Positions 42,088 to 50,857 of a stretch of DNA of 64,000 bases are shown in pieces. The position numbers were made by a program, and so were the translations under genes. Each line of letters begins with the position of its first letter. Positions within the stretch are counted from its first letter, which is position 1. The notes beneath the pieces are model-generated. The model saw only the letters and a program-made list of their open reading frames with translations, ran no database searches and was not told where the DNA came from. Source of the stretch: DLAJ01 sp964655525 (GTDB lineage Bacteria > Bacillota > Clostridia > Lachnospirales > Lachnospiraceae); assembly GCA_964655525.1 (NCBI GenBank), contig CAZZNE010000004.1, forward strand, positions 62,001 through 126,000, written 5' to 3'.

Positions 42088-43485
42088 ATGGAAAAAACGA
42101 AAAAGGGTCTTGGGAAAAAGATTTTGGGTGTACTTCAGGTGCCGGTAAAGGACTGTAAAGAAATCGGGCAGACCTTTGTACATGGAGATTGGAAGACGAA
42201 GGTATCATTTCTCATCATGGGCTTCGGACCGCTGATGAGGGGACAGATTTTAAGAGGCGTCGCATTTCTTGCAACCGAGATTGCATTTATCTGGTATATG
42301 GTCGTAGTCGGCGCGAAATATTTGAAAGACATCGGAACGCTCGGAACCGTACAGGGCGGTTTTGATGAAAATTATGTATATACGTATGGTGATAACAGCT
42401 TTTTCATATTGTTATTTGGTGTATTGAGTCTGTTTGTTCTTGTGGCTTTTCTGTTTGCGTGGAGAATCAATGTCCGTGTGAACATGAATGAGGAAAAGCG
42501 CCTCAAGGAAGGCAGAAAACTTGCGACAGTGAAGCAGGATTTACACTCGCTGTTGGATGAACATTTTGATAAGACGCTGCTGGCGGTGCCGGTAACGGGT
42601 GTATTCTTATTTATTTTGCTGCCGATCGTATTCATGATCTGTGTGGCATTTACCAATTATGACGCGAATCATCAGTCACCGACGAATCTGTTTACATGGG
42701 TGGGGCTGGAAAACTTCAAGAATATCTTTTCTCTAAGCACCGGCGGATTCGGAAAAACGTTTGTGACGGTGTTAAACTGGACGTTGGTTTGGGCGTTTTG
42801 TGCGACCTTCCTGACGTACTTCTTGGGAATGGCGGTTGCCATCCTCATCAATAAAAAAGGTATTAAATTTAAGAAAATGTGGCGTACCATTCTTGTCATG
42901 ACGATCGCGATCCCGCAGTTTGTATCGCTGTTGTATGTCAGCAAGATGTTTGCGGCGGACGGTTTGGTCAACTCCTATTTGATGAAGTGGGGCTGGATCA
43001 AAACAGCGCTTCCTTTTTGGACGAAAGCGTCTTGGGCGAGACCGACGATCCTGCTTATCAATTTATGGGTCGGAATTCCGTATGTCATGTTGATCACAAC
43101 GGGTCTTCTCATGAATATCCCGGAGGAGTTGTACGAGAGCGCGAAGATCGACGGCGCAAGTCCGTTCCAGACATTTCGGAAGATCACGCTCCCCTATATG
43201 TTGTTCGTAACAGGACCGTATCTGTTAACGCAGTTTACGGGTAACCTGAATAACTTTAACATCATTTACCTGCTCAGTCAGGGAAAACCGCAGTCGTTGG
43301 AGCTTACGGGAGGAGCGGGATATACCGACCTGCTTGTGACATGGCTCTATAAGATGACGGTGAATGATACGAACTATAAGATGGCGGCGGTCATCGGTAT
43401 TATGGTATTCTTAGTCACGGCGGTCGTATCGGTAGCAGTATATAATATTCTGCCGTCAGTCAGAGATGAGGAGGGCTTCCAATGA
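42088..43485 (+). CDS. malF: MalF-type sugar ABC permease
   Basis: A 465-residue membrane protein. After a soluble N-terminal part with an early pair of helices (about 70-90 and 105-130), there are six helices typical of MalF. The ATPase-contact loop is YESAKIDGASPFQTFRKITLP. The long N-terminal extension is usual in clostridial maltodextrin permeases. It overlaps the MalG gene by four bases (ATGA). No MalK ATPase is present in the window, so a shared ATPase from elsewhere in the genome probably powers it. GGAGGGGGTCAAGG precedes the ATG. Confidence 0.93.
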   Translation: MEKTKKGLGKKILGVLQVPVKDCKEIGQTFVHGDWKTKVSFLIMGFGPLMRGQILRGVAFLATEIAFIWYMVVVGAKYLKDIGTLGTVQGGFDENYVYTYGDNSFFILLFGVLSLFVLVAFLFAWRINVRVNMNEEKRLKEGRKLATVKQDLHSLLDEHFDKTLLAVPVTGVFLFILLPIVFMICVAFTNYDANHQSPTNLFTWVGLENFKNIFSLSTGGFGKTFVTVLNWTLVWAFCATFLTYFLGMAVAILINKKGIKFKKMWRTILVMTIAIPQFVSLLYVSKMFAADGLVNSYLMKWGWIKTALPFWTKASWARPTILLINLWVGIPYVMLITTGLLMNIPEELYESAKIDGASPFQTFRKITLPYMLFVTGPYLLTQFTGNLNNFNIIYLLSQGKPQSLELTGGAGYTDLLVTWLYKMTVNDTNYKMAAVIGIMVFLVTAVVSVAVYNILPSVRDEEGFQ

Positions 43486-44363
43486 TGAAAGAGGAAAAGA
43501 AGCTGCACAAGCAGCATAAAAAGCTGTCCAATGCAATCGTCTATGCAATATTGATTGTGATCAGCATCGTTTGGCTGTTTCCATTCGTATGTCTGGTTCT
43601 GCAGAGCTTCCGTTCTTATAAACCGGAAGTGGAATTCGGCGGAATGGTCGATTACCTGCTCCCGAAGCATTTTTCGCTTGATTCGTATACATTCTTATTG
43701 AGCGGCGAGAGCAACTTTTTAAGATGGTATGGAAATACCCTGATTATTGCGATCTTTGTTGCAATCGGTCAGACAGTCTTTGTATTATGCGTCAGCTATG
43801 CACTTTCAAGAATGCGCTTTAAGCTGCGCAGAGCGTTAATGAACCTGTGGCTGGTACTGGGCATGTTCCCGGGCTTCCTTACGATGATCTGCTTATACTT
43901 CCTGTTAAAGCAGATGGGCTTGACGCAGGCCGGAGCAGTACCGGGCTTGATCTTGATCTCGGTAGCAAGTTCCGGAATGGGTTATTATGTGTGCAAGGGC
44001 TATTTCGATACGATTCCGAAGTCCTTGGACGAAGCGGCGAGAATCGACGGCGCATCGAGGGCGAAGATTTTTATCGGCATGATCGTTCCTCTCTCAAAAC
44101 CGATCATTATTTACACTGCGTTGGTTGCATTTATGGCGCCTTGGTGTGATTATGTATTTGCTTCCTATGTAGCGTTCGGTTATGAGAAGGGCTACAACGT
44201 TGCGGTCGCATTGCAGAGATGGGTGAATACGAACGATTATCAGGGATATTTCACAAGGTTCTGCGCGGGCGGCGTATTGGTAGCCGTACCCGTAACGGCA
44301 TTGTTCATGGCATTGCAGAAGTACTATGTGGAAGGTGTGACCGGTGGTGCAGTCAAGGGCTGA
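43482..44363 (+). CDS. malG: MalG-type sugar ABC permease
   Basis: A 293-residue membrane protein with six helices and the contact loop DEAARIDGASRAKIFIGMIVPLSKP. It begins at ATG 43482, inside the end of MalF, so the two are translated together. It completes the transmembrane part of the maltodextrin importer. Two hairpins with terminator form follow it before the GH13 gene. Confidence 0.93.
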   Translation: MMKEEKKLHKQHKKLSNAIVYAILIVISIVWLFPFVCLVLQSFRSYKPEVEFGGMVDYLLPKHFSLDSYTFLLSGESNFLRWYGNTLIIAIFVAIGQTVFVLCVSYALSRMRFKLRRALMNLWLVLGMFPGFLTMICLYFLLKQMGLTQAGAVPGLILISVASSGMGYYVCKGYFDTIPKSLDEAARIDGASRAKIFIGMIVPLSKPIIIYTALVAFMAPWCDYVFASYVAFGYEKGYNVAVALQRWVNTNDYQGYFTRFCAGGVLVAVPVTALFMALQKYYVEGVTGGAVKG

Positions 44364-44405
44364 TACCGGAAACCATTTGAGTTATGCACAGCATTCAAGT
44401 GAAAT

Positions 44406-44427
44406 ACCCCGCAGCTTGCTGCGGGGT
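44406..44427 (+). terminator. Terminator-like hairpin after MalG
   Basis: ACCCCGCAGC and GCTGCGGGGT form a perfect 10-base GC-rich stem 43 bases after the stop codon, followed by GTTTC. The T-run is short, so termination may be partial. Confidence 0.7.
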
Positions 44428-44494
44428 GTTTCACCCTCGCGGCATTCGCCCAATGTCTGCTGCGCAACCGCTTGGCTCATTGCTCGCGGGAATA

Positions 44495-44530
44495 AAAATC
44501 GGCAGTCTCCGTATGGGGGCTGCCGATTTT
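44495..44530 (+). terminator. Second hairpin before the GH13 gene
   Basis: AAAATCGGCAG (44495-44505) pairs with CTGCCGATTTT (44520-44530) across a 14-base loop and ends in TTTT. With the hairpin at 44406 it separates the permease genes from the amylase gene, which probably has its own promoter near 44560-44620. Confidence 0.75.
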
Positions 44531-44658
44531 AGCAATGTGCTGAACAATGTATGTTTTATAGGGCTGTTATGAAAAGCAAAATTGTGTTAGAGTTGTTTAT
44601 AGATAAAACGTCTGCGGCACGATGCCGCAGTTCGTGGGTATTGGGAAAGGAGAAAGAT

Positions 44659-46329
44659 ATGAAAAAAAGACTACTTTGCATGACGTTAGTCGCAGCGCTG
44701 ATCATGGGGCTGCCTGTCGGCTGCAGCAAAAAAGAAGGACAGGAAATGCCGACAGAGCAGATCGATCAGGAGGGAGAGACGGGACAGGAAGGATCGGAAG
44801 ACTCGGTTGATCAGACCGGTTATCTGTATGAGCAGGAGCTCAATATCATTGATGATAATTACAGAAATTATTATGAGATTTTTGTATACTCTTTTTACGA
44901 TTCGGATGGCGACGGAATCGGGGATTTAAACGGCGTGACGGAAAAGCTGGACTATATCGCCGATATGGGATTTAACGGGATATGGCTTATGCCGATCATG
45001 TCATCCACGACCTATCATAAATACGATGTTACGAACTATTATGAGATTGACAGCGAATATGGCGGGATGGAGGATTTTCAGCGTCTGGTGGATGAGTGTC
45101 ATAAAAGGGGAATCCGTGTCGTCATTGATGTGGTGATCAATCATTCCTCCTCAAAGCATCAGTGGTTTTTGGATGCCTGTGCGTATCTGCGCGGTCTTGA
45201 GGAAGGCGCGGAGCCGGATCCTGCGGAGTGCCCGTATGTGGAATATTATCATTTTGCAAAAGAAAAGGTGAACAGTGATTATTATAAGGTCAGCGGCTGC
45301 GACTGGTATTATGAAGGCGTATTCTGGTCGGAGATGCCGGACTTAAATTTAAGCAGTGAGGCATTGCGGGGAGAGCTTGAGAACGTCGCAAAATATTGGA
45401 TTGACATGGGGGTTGACGGATTCCGTATGGATGCGGCCCTGCACTTCGAGGAAGGGGATACCACCTTTAATACGGAAGCACTGAACTGGCTGTACTCTTA
45501 TTGTAAGGGACTAAATCCCGATTTTTATATGGTATCCGAGGTATGGGCGGGGCTTAACACCATTCAGGGTTATTATGAGAGCGAGACCCCCAGTATGTTC
45601 AATTTTGATGCGGCGGGAGCGGAAGGAAAGCTGGTCAAAGCGGCGCGCGGAACTTATACGGCGAGCAGCTTTGTCAAGGATATGCTGCGCTATCAGGAAA
45701 TGTTCAGCGAGGCGAATACGGATTACATCGACGCGCCGTTTATCACGAATCATGACATGGGACGGGTGTCCAATGTCCTGCTGAGCAATCCGGATGATCT
45801 GAAAATGGCGTGCGGTTTGTTGATGATGATGAACGGCAGTCCTTTTGTGTACTACGGAGAGGAGATCGGCATGAAAAGCTCCGGCACAAAGGATGAGAAT
45901 AAGCGGCTGCCCATGATCTGGTCGGATACCGATATGACAGGAATGACGAACGGACCCAAGGACGCGGATAGCGGAATCACGTCTGCATTTCCGGGCTTGG
46001 AGGAGCAGCTTATTGACGAAGCAAGTATCTTAAATTATTATAAAAGAGCAATCAGGCTGCGCAATGAAAATCCGGAGATTGCGAGAGGAACCATTGCGAT
46101 CGTGGAGTCGTTATGTGACGCGGGTCAGGCAGCGATCACAAAAACCTATGAAGGAAGCACAATCGGCATCGTATATAACAATTCCAAAGAAGAGATTCAG
46201 GTGACGCTTACGGGAACGGAGCTTGCCGATATGCAGATCCGCGGTTATCTGACCCTCAACGGGGAAGTCATCACGCTTATCGACGGCGTGCTCGTGATGC
46301 CTGCGCAGTCAATCTGTATTTTGAAATGA
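44659..46329 (+). CDS. Surface GH13 alpha-amylase-type lipoprotein
   Basis: A 556-residue exported enzyme for alpha-glucans. The signal peptide ends in a lipobox (PVGC). After an acidic linker comes the GH13 barrel: YDSDGDGIGDLNGV, VIDVVINHSS, the nucleophile Asp258 in GFRMDAALHF, the acid/base Glu294 in MVSEVWAG, and Asp366 in FITNHDMGR. A short beta domain ends the protein. The calcium-type DSDGDGIGDL pattern is common in amylases and oligo-1,6-glucosidase relatives. It would cut starch at the cell surface and feed the importer. The ATG at 44659 follows AAAGGAG. Confidence 0.92.
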   Translation: MKKRLLCMTLVAALIMGLPVGCSKKEGQEMPTEQIDQEGETGQEGSEDSVDQTGYLYEQELNIIDDNYRNYYEIFVYSFYDSDGDGIGDLNGVTEKLDYIADMGFNGIWLMPIMSSTTYHKYDVTNYYEIDSEYGGMEDFQRLVDECHKRGIRVVIDVVINHSSSKHQWFLDACAYLRGLEEGAEPDPAECPYVEYYHFAKEKVNSDYYKVSGCDWYYEGVFWSEMPDLNLSSEALRGELENVAKYWIDMGVDGFRMDAALHFEEGDTTFNTEALNWLYSYCKGLNPDFYMVSEVWAGLNTIQGYYESETPSMFNFDAAGAEGKLVKAARGTYTASSFVKDMLRYQEMFSEANTDYIDAPFITNHDMGRVSNVLLSNPDDLKMACGLLMMMNGSPFVYYGEEIGMKSSGTKDENKRLPMIWSDTDMTGMTNGPKDADSGITSAFPGLEEQLIDEASILNYYKRAIRLRNENPEIARGTIAIVESLCDAGQAAITKTYEGSTIGIVYNNSKEEIQVTLTGTELADMQIRGYLTLNGEVITLIDGVLVMPAQSICILK

Positions 46330-46443
46330 TCCTATGATGAGCGGCATAAAGTGACGTGCGTGATGGAAAGATGCCGAGGATCGTGTGATATGAAGAGCGG
46401 CATCGCGGGAAAATTTTTACGTTATGAGAAAATGGGAAACACC

Positions 46444-48348
46444 ATGAAACAAACGCTGTTGGATTTGCTGAACAAAACGATAGAGGAGCATAATGCCAAT
46501 CAGTCGGAGCTGTGCAGAGGGCTTTGTTCCAATGCCGCATTCTCGCGGTATATTAACGGGGAGCGGCGTATGGACAGGCTGCTCCTGTCTGCGATGATGC
46601 AGAGATTGGGAAAGTCGCCCGATAAGTTTGTATCCCTTCTGACAGATGCGGAATATCGCTATTTTGACTGGAGGCTGCGCCTGCTCAATCTGGTTGTGGA
46701 TATGGACTGGGAGGGAGCGGAACGCCTGCTTTCTGAACGGGAGATTCCGGACAAGGAGCTGAATGAGCCGCTGCAGGAGCAGTTTTATCTGATGATGTGT
46801 GGACTGCTGCAGGAGAGGATCAGGGGAGACCGGGCGGGCGCGGCGGCGTTTTTTTACCGCGCCATCCGCGCGACGATTCCCGGCTTTACGGGAAAGCTGC
46901 GCCCGCAGAGTGTGCTGTGCGTGCAGGAGATTAACGCGCTCCTTCTGTGGCAGGAGTGCTTGGGGGATGAGGCGATATCGGCTGAATTGCTTGAATTTCT
47001 AGTGCATTATGCGTACCGCCATTTTGAGGATGAACAGGAACGGGTGAAGGTCTATCCGAGGCTGGTGGCGGAATGTCTGCCGTATTTCCTGAAAGAAGAA
47101 CGCTATGAGGAGATTTATACGATCTCAAAACAGGCATTTTCCATGATGATGTCTCTGCGCTATTTTGTCTGTGGGGAGCAGGTGCTCGGCGCGTACATCG
47201 AAGCAGCGGAGAAGCTGGGAAAAGCGGAGGAAGTAGCGAAACGGAAGGTACAGCTTGCGTCTTGGTATGCGATGCGGGAAGAACTGCACTCTGACGGCGG
47301 GATATTTGAGGGCGCGTGTGTGGAAAGCCGGGGAAGCGCGCAGATTGCAGAGGCGCCCCATTCTGCCTTGACGGGCCGGGGAGACGAGTGGCATGTGTGG
47401 GATTTGTGGCAGGAGCCGGAGCTGTTACGAGAGGTCATTGAGCGAAGGAGGCGGCAGAGAGGGATTTCGCAGGAGGCGCTGAGCGAGGATATCTGCACGC
47501 CGGAGACACTCTCAAGGATTGTGACGGGAAAGCGCGCGCCAAGCCGGAGGAACTTTAAGGCGCTGGCGAAGAAGCTGGCGGTGCGGGAGGACTATTATTA
47601 CAGTATGATCGAGGCGGATGACTTTCGCCTGCTGGAGGAACGGTTTCGCTTAGACTGGATGATCGAGACCAAACAGTGGCAGAAAGCGAAGGAAGCCGCG
47701 GAACAGCTGGAACAGCGGCTGGATATGGAAAACTGCTATAACCGACAGTATCTCGGAGAAATCTGCTATATCATAGAATTAGTTCAGTCCGGAATCCCGT
47801 GCGGGGAGCGGATGGAGAGGCTGTTATCGCTCCTGAAGCTGACGATACCGGATTTTGTGCTGACGGAGCATGTGCGGGAATGGCCGGAAGCGTTTTGGTG
47901 TACGGTCTTTGCCAGTACGGAGATTTCTATTTTAACGCAGATGACGACTGTCCTGCGCCAAAACGGAAAGAATGAGGATGGCATCTACCTTGCGGAAAGG
48001 CTGTATGGATATTATAAAAAGAGCGCCGTAAGACCGGAATTTCATTTTCGGACATTGCTGGGTATTTTGGCACAATTAAGTATCATGCTTGCAACATCGG
48101 GGTATTACGAGGAGTGTATTCAGTATTCCCGGGAAGGCATTGCCCTGTGCTTTGTGAGCCGCAAAATGTCCGATATGGGGTTATTTGTCAACAATATTGC
48201 CAACGCAAAGGAATGCCTTGGTGACAAGGCATTCGCATTACGTTATTATCGATATGCATTTTATTGTGAAGAGCTGTTTGGAAAAAATTCGGAAATACCC
48301 AAACGATCCTACGAAAAGCTGAGCAGAGAAGAACAAAAGTGGTATTAG
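46444..48348 (+). CDS. Two-module HTH plus helical-repeat regulator (RRNPP-like)
   Basis: A 634-residue cytoplasmic protein built from two similar halves. Residues 1-60 hold a degenerate HTH (NANQSELCRGLCSNAAFSRY, INGERRMDRLLLSAMMQRLG) followed by helical repeats (FDWRLRLLNLVVDMDWEGAE). A second, clearer HTH begins near residue 331 (ERRRRQRGISQEALSEDICT, ETLSRIVTGKRAPSRRNFKA) and is again followed by repeats (LEERFRLDWMIETKQWQKAK). HTH plus TPR is the layout of RRNPP regulators (Rgg, PlcR, PrgX), which bind short peptides. Two modules in one chain is unusual. The start is uncertain (weak site; ATG 46432 is also possible). Its stop overlaps the stop of the small peptide gene on the other strand. 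Confidence 0.78.
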   Translation: MKQTLLDLLNKTIEEHNANQSELCRGLCSNAAFSRYINGERRMDRLLLSAMMQRLGKSPDKFVSLLTDAEYRYFDWRLRLLNLVVDMDWEGAERLLSEREIPDKELNEPLQEQFYLMMCGLLQERIRGDRAGAAAFFYRAIRATIPGFTGKLRPQSVLCVQEINALLLWQECLGDEAISAELLEFLVHYAYRHFEDEQERVKVYPRLVAECLPYFLKEERYEEIYTISKQAFSMMMSLRYFVCGEQVLGAYIEAAEKLGKAEEVAKRKVQLASWYAMREELHSDGGIFEGACVESRGSAQIAEAPHSALTGRGDEWHVWDLWQEPELLREVIERRRRQRGISQEALSEDICTPETLSRIVTGKRAPSRRNFKALAKKLAVREDYYYSMIEADDFRLLEERFRLDWMIETKQWQKAKEAAEQLEQRLDMENCYNRQYLGEICYIIELVQSGIPCGERMERLLSLLKLTIPDFVLTEHVREWPEAFWCTVFASTEISILTQMTTVLRQNGKNEDGIYLAERLYGYYKKSAVRPEFHFRTLLGILAQLSIMLATSGYYEECIQYSREGIALCFVSRKMSDMGLFVNNIANAKECLGDKAFALRYYRYAFYCEELFGKNSEIPKRSYEKLSREEQKWY

Positions 48349-48503
48349 CAGCGTTTATAGTCGCTTTCTTCATAGGGATCACACAGGAGAATTGCCGATC
48401 CGCCATCGGCATGTTTTGCCTGCTTGGCGGGTGCAGCAAATACCAGGGACAGAGCTGCGGCAGTGACCAGACATAATGCAATAATACGTTTTTTGAAATT
48501 CAT
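48345..48503 (-). CDS. Exported 52-residue peptide, candidate signal
   Basis: A short gene with an excellent AAGGAGG seven bases before its ATG. The product begins with a signal peptide (MNFKKRIIALCLVTAAALSL, then VFAAPAKQA) and ends in a short polar tail (HADGGSAILLCDPYEESDYK, then RC) with two cysteines. The last codons overlap the end of the two-module regulator gene by four bases, in convergent orientation. A small peptide beside an HTH/TPR regulator is the layout of peptide pheromone systems, so the tail could be exported, trimmed and sensed. I recognise no known family. The role is inference; the gene itself is well supported. Confidence 0.7.
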   Translation of the reverse strand: MNFKKRIIALCLVTAAALSLVFAAPAKQAKHADGGSAILLCDPYEESDYKRC

Positions 48504-48532
48504 ACGGAGACCTCCTTTGTATTAGGGAATGA

Positions 48533-48551
48533 TTTCACGCTTTGCATGAAA
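48533..48551. promoter_or_regulatory. Palindrome upstream of the small peptide gene
   Basis: TTTCACGC-TTT-GCATGAAA is a 19-base dyad with one mismatch, about 30 bases before the peptide gene start and just downstream of a TATACT-like -10 (minus strand, near 48573-48578). It is a candidate site for the neighbouring regulator. Confidence 0.45.
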
Positions 48552-48598
48552 TACATGACCAGTTTCAAGCAAAGTATAAAAGAACTATGAAGAAAGAA

Positions 48599-48646
48599 CC
48601 ATGACGTTTTTGGAAAAATCACTAAATATTTCCGAAAACGTCATGG
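48599..48646. other. Large hairpin between the peptide gene and the envelope gene block
   Basis: Eighteen-base arms (48599-48616 and 48629-48646; CCATGACGTT...) pair with one mismatch around a 12-base A/T-rich loop, followed by CTCTTTTATT on the plus strand. It lies between two divergent genes, so it is not needed to end either coding transcript. It could be an attenuator for the rightward genes, or an operator. Confidence 0.65.
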
Positions 48647-48741
48647 CTCTTTTATTAAATGGTAATTACAATGGAAAATACAGAAGAAACGCAAAAAAGT
48701 GATAAGGCGCGGATAGTGAAAAGAAGGCAGGGGGGATGAAG

Positions 48742-49203
48742 ATGAAAAAGAAAATTGCGTTGCTGGAAATACTGGGCATGCTTTTGCATATGTTATTTTT
48801 TACGATTTTATATTATGCAGGATTTCACATTTCAATCGTAATGGTGGTTTGGATGGCGTATTTGGTTCCAGCCGCGGTCAACGCCATGCTCTTTTGGAAG
48901 GCGGTAAACAAGTGGCCTCTTAAAGAGCAGTTTGTTGTGTTTGGCATTATATCAGTTATTACAGATATTTGTTACGGGGTTTTCGCATACTTTTTTGAGG
49001 CGAATCCGGGATATGTCGCTTATTATCAAAGCCAGGTGAGGTTACCGGCGGACATGCAGGTGCCGGCAGAGGGACGATTTTTCGGCGTGATCCCGTTTGT
49101 GTTCATCCTCCTATTTAATCTTTCGTTTCAATTTTTGATAAACGGAACAAGAAGGGAGTTTACCAAAGAGGAGATTGAAAAGATTTTCAAGGACTATAAG
49201 TGA
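48742..49203 (+). CDS. Four-helix membrane protein of unknown family
   Basis: A 153-residue membrane protein with four predicted helices (about 5-25, 30-52, 65-85 and 112-132) and a charged C-terminus, REFTKEEIEKIFKDYK. The start ATG 48742 is preferred over 48736 because the G-run AGGGGGG then has normal spacing. It overlaps the next gene (TGATG). I do not recognise the family. The C-terminal motif is repeated in a remnant at 55405-55506, so a second copy once lay downstream. It heads a block of envelope genes. Confidence 0.7.
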   Translation: MKKKIALLEILGMLLHMLFFTILYYAGFHISIVMVVWMAYLVPAAVNAMLFWKAVNKWPLKEQFVVFGIISVITDICYGVFAYFFEANPGYVAYYQSQVRLPADMQVPAEGRFFGVIPFVFILLFNLSFQFLINGTRREFTKEEIEKIFKDYK

Positions 49204-49589
49204 TGGGGTGGAAACTGGGCATCGTATTATGTCTTTCAGCAACATTGCTGTTCGGGATGGGGCTCAATGTCTGCGCCGGTTCCGGCACCTACAGATCAGG
49301 CAATATCATCGTAGGTTACGGCAGTAGTGTTACCACTAAAACAGGATATGCAAATACCTCGATTGCGGGGGGCGGTACGGGAACAGCTTCGGTCAGTGCA
49401 GAATATCACTCTCATTATAATGGAAATTATATGGAAGTAGGTCCGCAGACCAATACGGCTAAAAATGCAACGGCGGCTTCTCTTAACTTTTGCGCGGCGA
49501 CCGGATGTTCCTCAAGCTATATTTCTGCGACTCATGACGCGACGGTCGGCGGTACGACGATTCCGACCCAGACAAGCTCAGGGAGTTAA
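49203..49589 (+). CDS. Small secreted Gly/Ser/Thr-rich protein
   Basis: A 128-residue product with a signal peptide (GIVLCLSATLLFGMGLNVCA, cleavage near residue 26) and a mature part of about 100 residues rich in Gly, Ser, Thr, Ala and Asn (SGNIIVGYGSSVTTKTGYAN, TSIAGGGTGTASVSAEYHSH). Two cysteines (FCAATGCSSS) lie near the end. It overlaps the membrane protein gene (TGATG), so the two are made together. I recognise no family. It may be a beta-rich surface or secreted protein, or a precursor of an exported product. A promoter follows 16 bases after its stop. Confidence 0.7.
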   Translation: MGWKLGIVLCLSATLLFGMGLNVCAGSGTYRSGNIIVGYGSSVTTKTGYANTSIAGGGTGTASVSAEYHSHYNGNYMEVGPQTNTAKNATAASLNFCAATGCSSSYISATHDATVGGTTIPTQTSSGS

Positions 49590-49604
49590 GATGTAAAGGA
49601 TTTG

Positions 49605-49633
49605 TTGACGGTAACCAATGTGCATGGTAAAAT
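49605..49633 (+). promoter_or_regulatory. Promoter within the envelope gene block
   Basis: TTGACG (49605-49610) and TAAAAT (49628-49633) have a 17-base spacer. The start of the next lipoprotein gene is about 54 bases on, so that gene and those after it can be expressed separately from the first two. Confidence 0.7.
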
Positions 49634-49686
49634 AAATTCATATCTATTGATTAATATCGTTAGGTTTTTAATGCGGGGGCAGGGAT

Positions 49687-50802
49687 ATGAGGAGAACATT
49701 CTTGCGGGGCAAATGCATGATATTGCTGTTATCAGTTTTGTTAACCGGCTGTGGGAAAACCACAGCCGGTTCTGTTGGGGAAAGCGACCGGTTTACCGCC
49801 AGGTCGATCATATTTGATTGTTATTCGGAAAGCGGGATCCTGTATGAAAAAGACGGGATTCTTTGTTTTGTCGATTATGCCACGGGGGAGGATGTTGTCC
49901 TGTGTACGAAGCCGAACTGCGTGCATGTCCCCTATTCCGCGGTTAATAACCCGGATCCCTACTGCGATGCGGCGCTTCCCTGGGATGATATAATTGAAAC
50001 CATGATTTACGGGGACAGGCTGTATGCCCTTGTGACAAATTTTGATTCCACATTCGTGTATGAAAAAGGCGTTTCCGAGAGTGAGTGGAAGGAGTTTGCG
50101 GAAATTCCCTACAGTTATTATCAAGCGGTCAAATGGATTGCCTGCAACGACCGAATCTACTATGTGGCAAATCAGATTACGCAGCAGGAAGAGACTCTGG
50201 AATTGAAAGATGCGATCTTCCTTGCGTATGTGGATCTGACGGATGGTACCTACGGCAGTCTCACGGACATCCATGAGGATATTGGTATCATCAGCATTTT
50301 GTATGTGGATGAGAAAAACCTGTATTATGAGATGGGGTATGAGCTGGATGTCGCCGCGCCGGAAAATGAGGGGCAGGTTTATCGGATGAACCTTGAGACG
50401 CGGGAGAGCGAGCCTGTTTTTCAAATAGAGGAAAACAAACGCTTTGCGGGAATGTGTGGAGAGAACCTCTATTATGTAGAGAACGGCGAGCTGCGTCGGG
50501 TAGATGCAGAGGGAGCGGATGAGTCTGTCTATAACATACCGGAAACCAATTTCGATGTGCGGGCGGCGGCTTCGGGATTTCTTCTTCAGTATTACCTTAG
50601 AGATGCGGAAAAGTTTATTGATCTTTATTTAGATTATGAGAGCGGAGAGATCAAGGAGATGGAAAGAACGGGTACAGAGGGACCGGTTGCGGATATCGTA
50701 GGAGAAAATGTGTTGGTTTTTGGAGAGGCGATACAGGTGATCCGGCTTACCGATTTTCTTGCGGGTAAGGATAATTATATTGCACAGCATGAGATTCCTT
50801 GA
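49687..50802 (+). CDS. Lipoprotein with a beta-propeller-like repeat pattern
   Basis: A 371-residue exported lipoprotein (lipobox LLTGC, Cys about residue 20). The mature part has repeating short beta units of the form 'YxxGDRLYxL', 'NDRIYYVA', 'EKNLYYEM' and 'GENLYYVEN', followed by turns, which is typical of DUF5050-like or other six/seven-bladed propellers that bind ligands or proteins. An early CxxxNC-like motif (LCTKPNCVHVP) may bind metal. No enzyme signature is visible. It is followed 55 bases later by a second lipoprotein gene. Confidence 0.72.
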   Translation: MRRTFLRGKCMILLLSVLLTGCGKTTAGSVGESDRFTARSIIFDCYSESGILYEKDGILCFVDYATGEDVVLCTKPNCVHVPYSAVNNPDPYCDAALPWDDIIETMIYGDRLYALVTNFDSTFVYEKGVSESEWKEFAEIPYSYYQAVKWIACNDRIYYVANQITQQEETLELKDAIFLAYVDLTDGTYGSLTDIHEDIGIISILYVDEKNLYYEMGYELDVAAPENEGQVYRMNLETRESEPVFQIEENKRFAGMCGENLYYVENGELRRVDAEGADESVYNIPETNFDVRAAASGFLLQYYLRDAEKFIDLYLDYESGEIKEMERTGTEGPVADIVGENVLVFGEAIQVIRLTDFLAGKDNYIAQHEIP

Positions 50803-50857
50803 AAGTGAGTTACATTTCTTCAAAGAGAAACATACATAAAACGGAGGCGTGGGGTGA

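Noticed and set aside
49741..50424. 227-codon minus-strand frame inside the propeller-like lipoprotein gene
   Set aside because: Shadow of the plus-strand gene, which has a signal peptide, lipobox and promoter.
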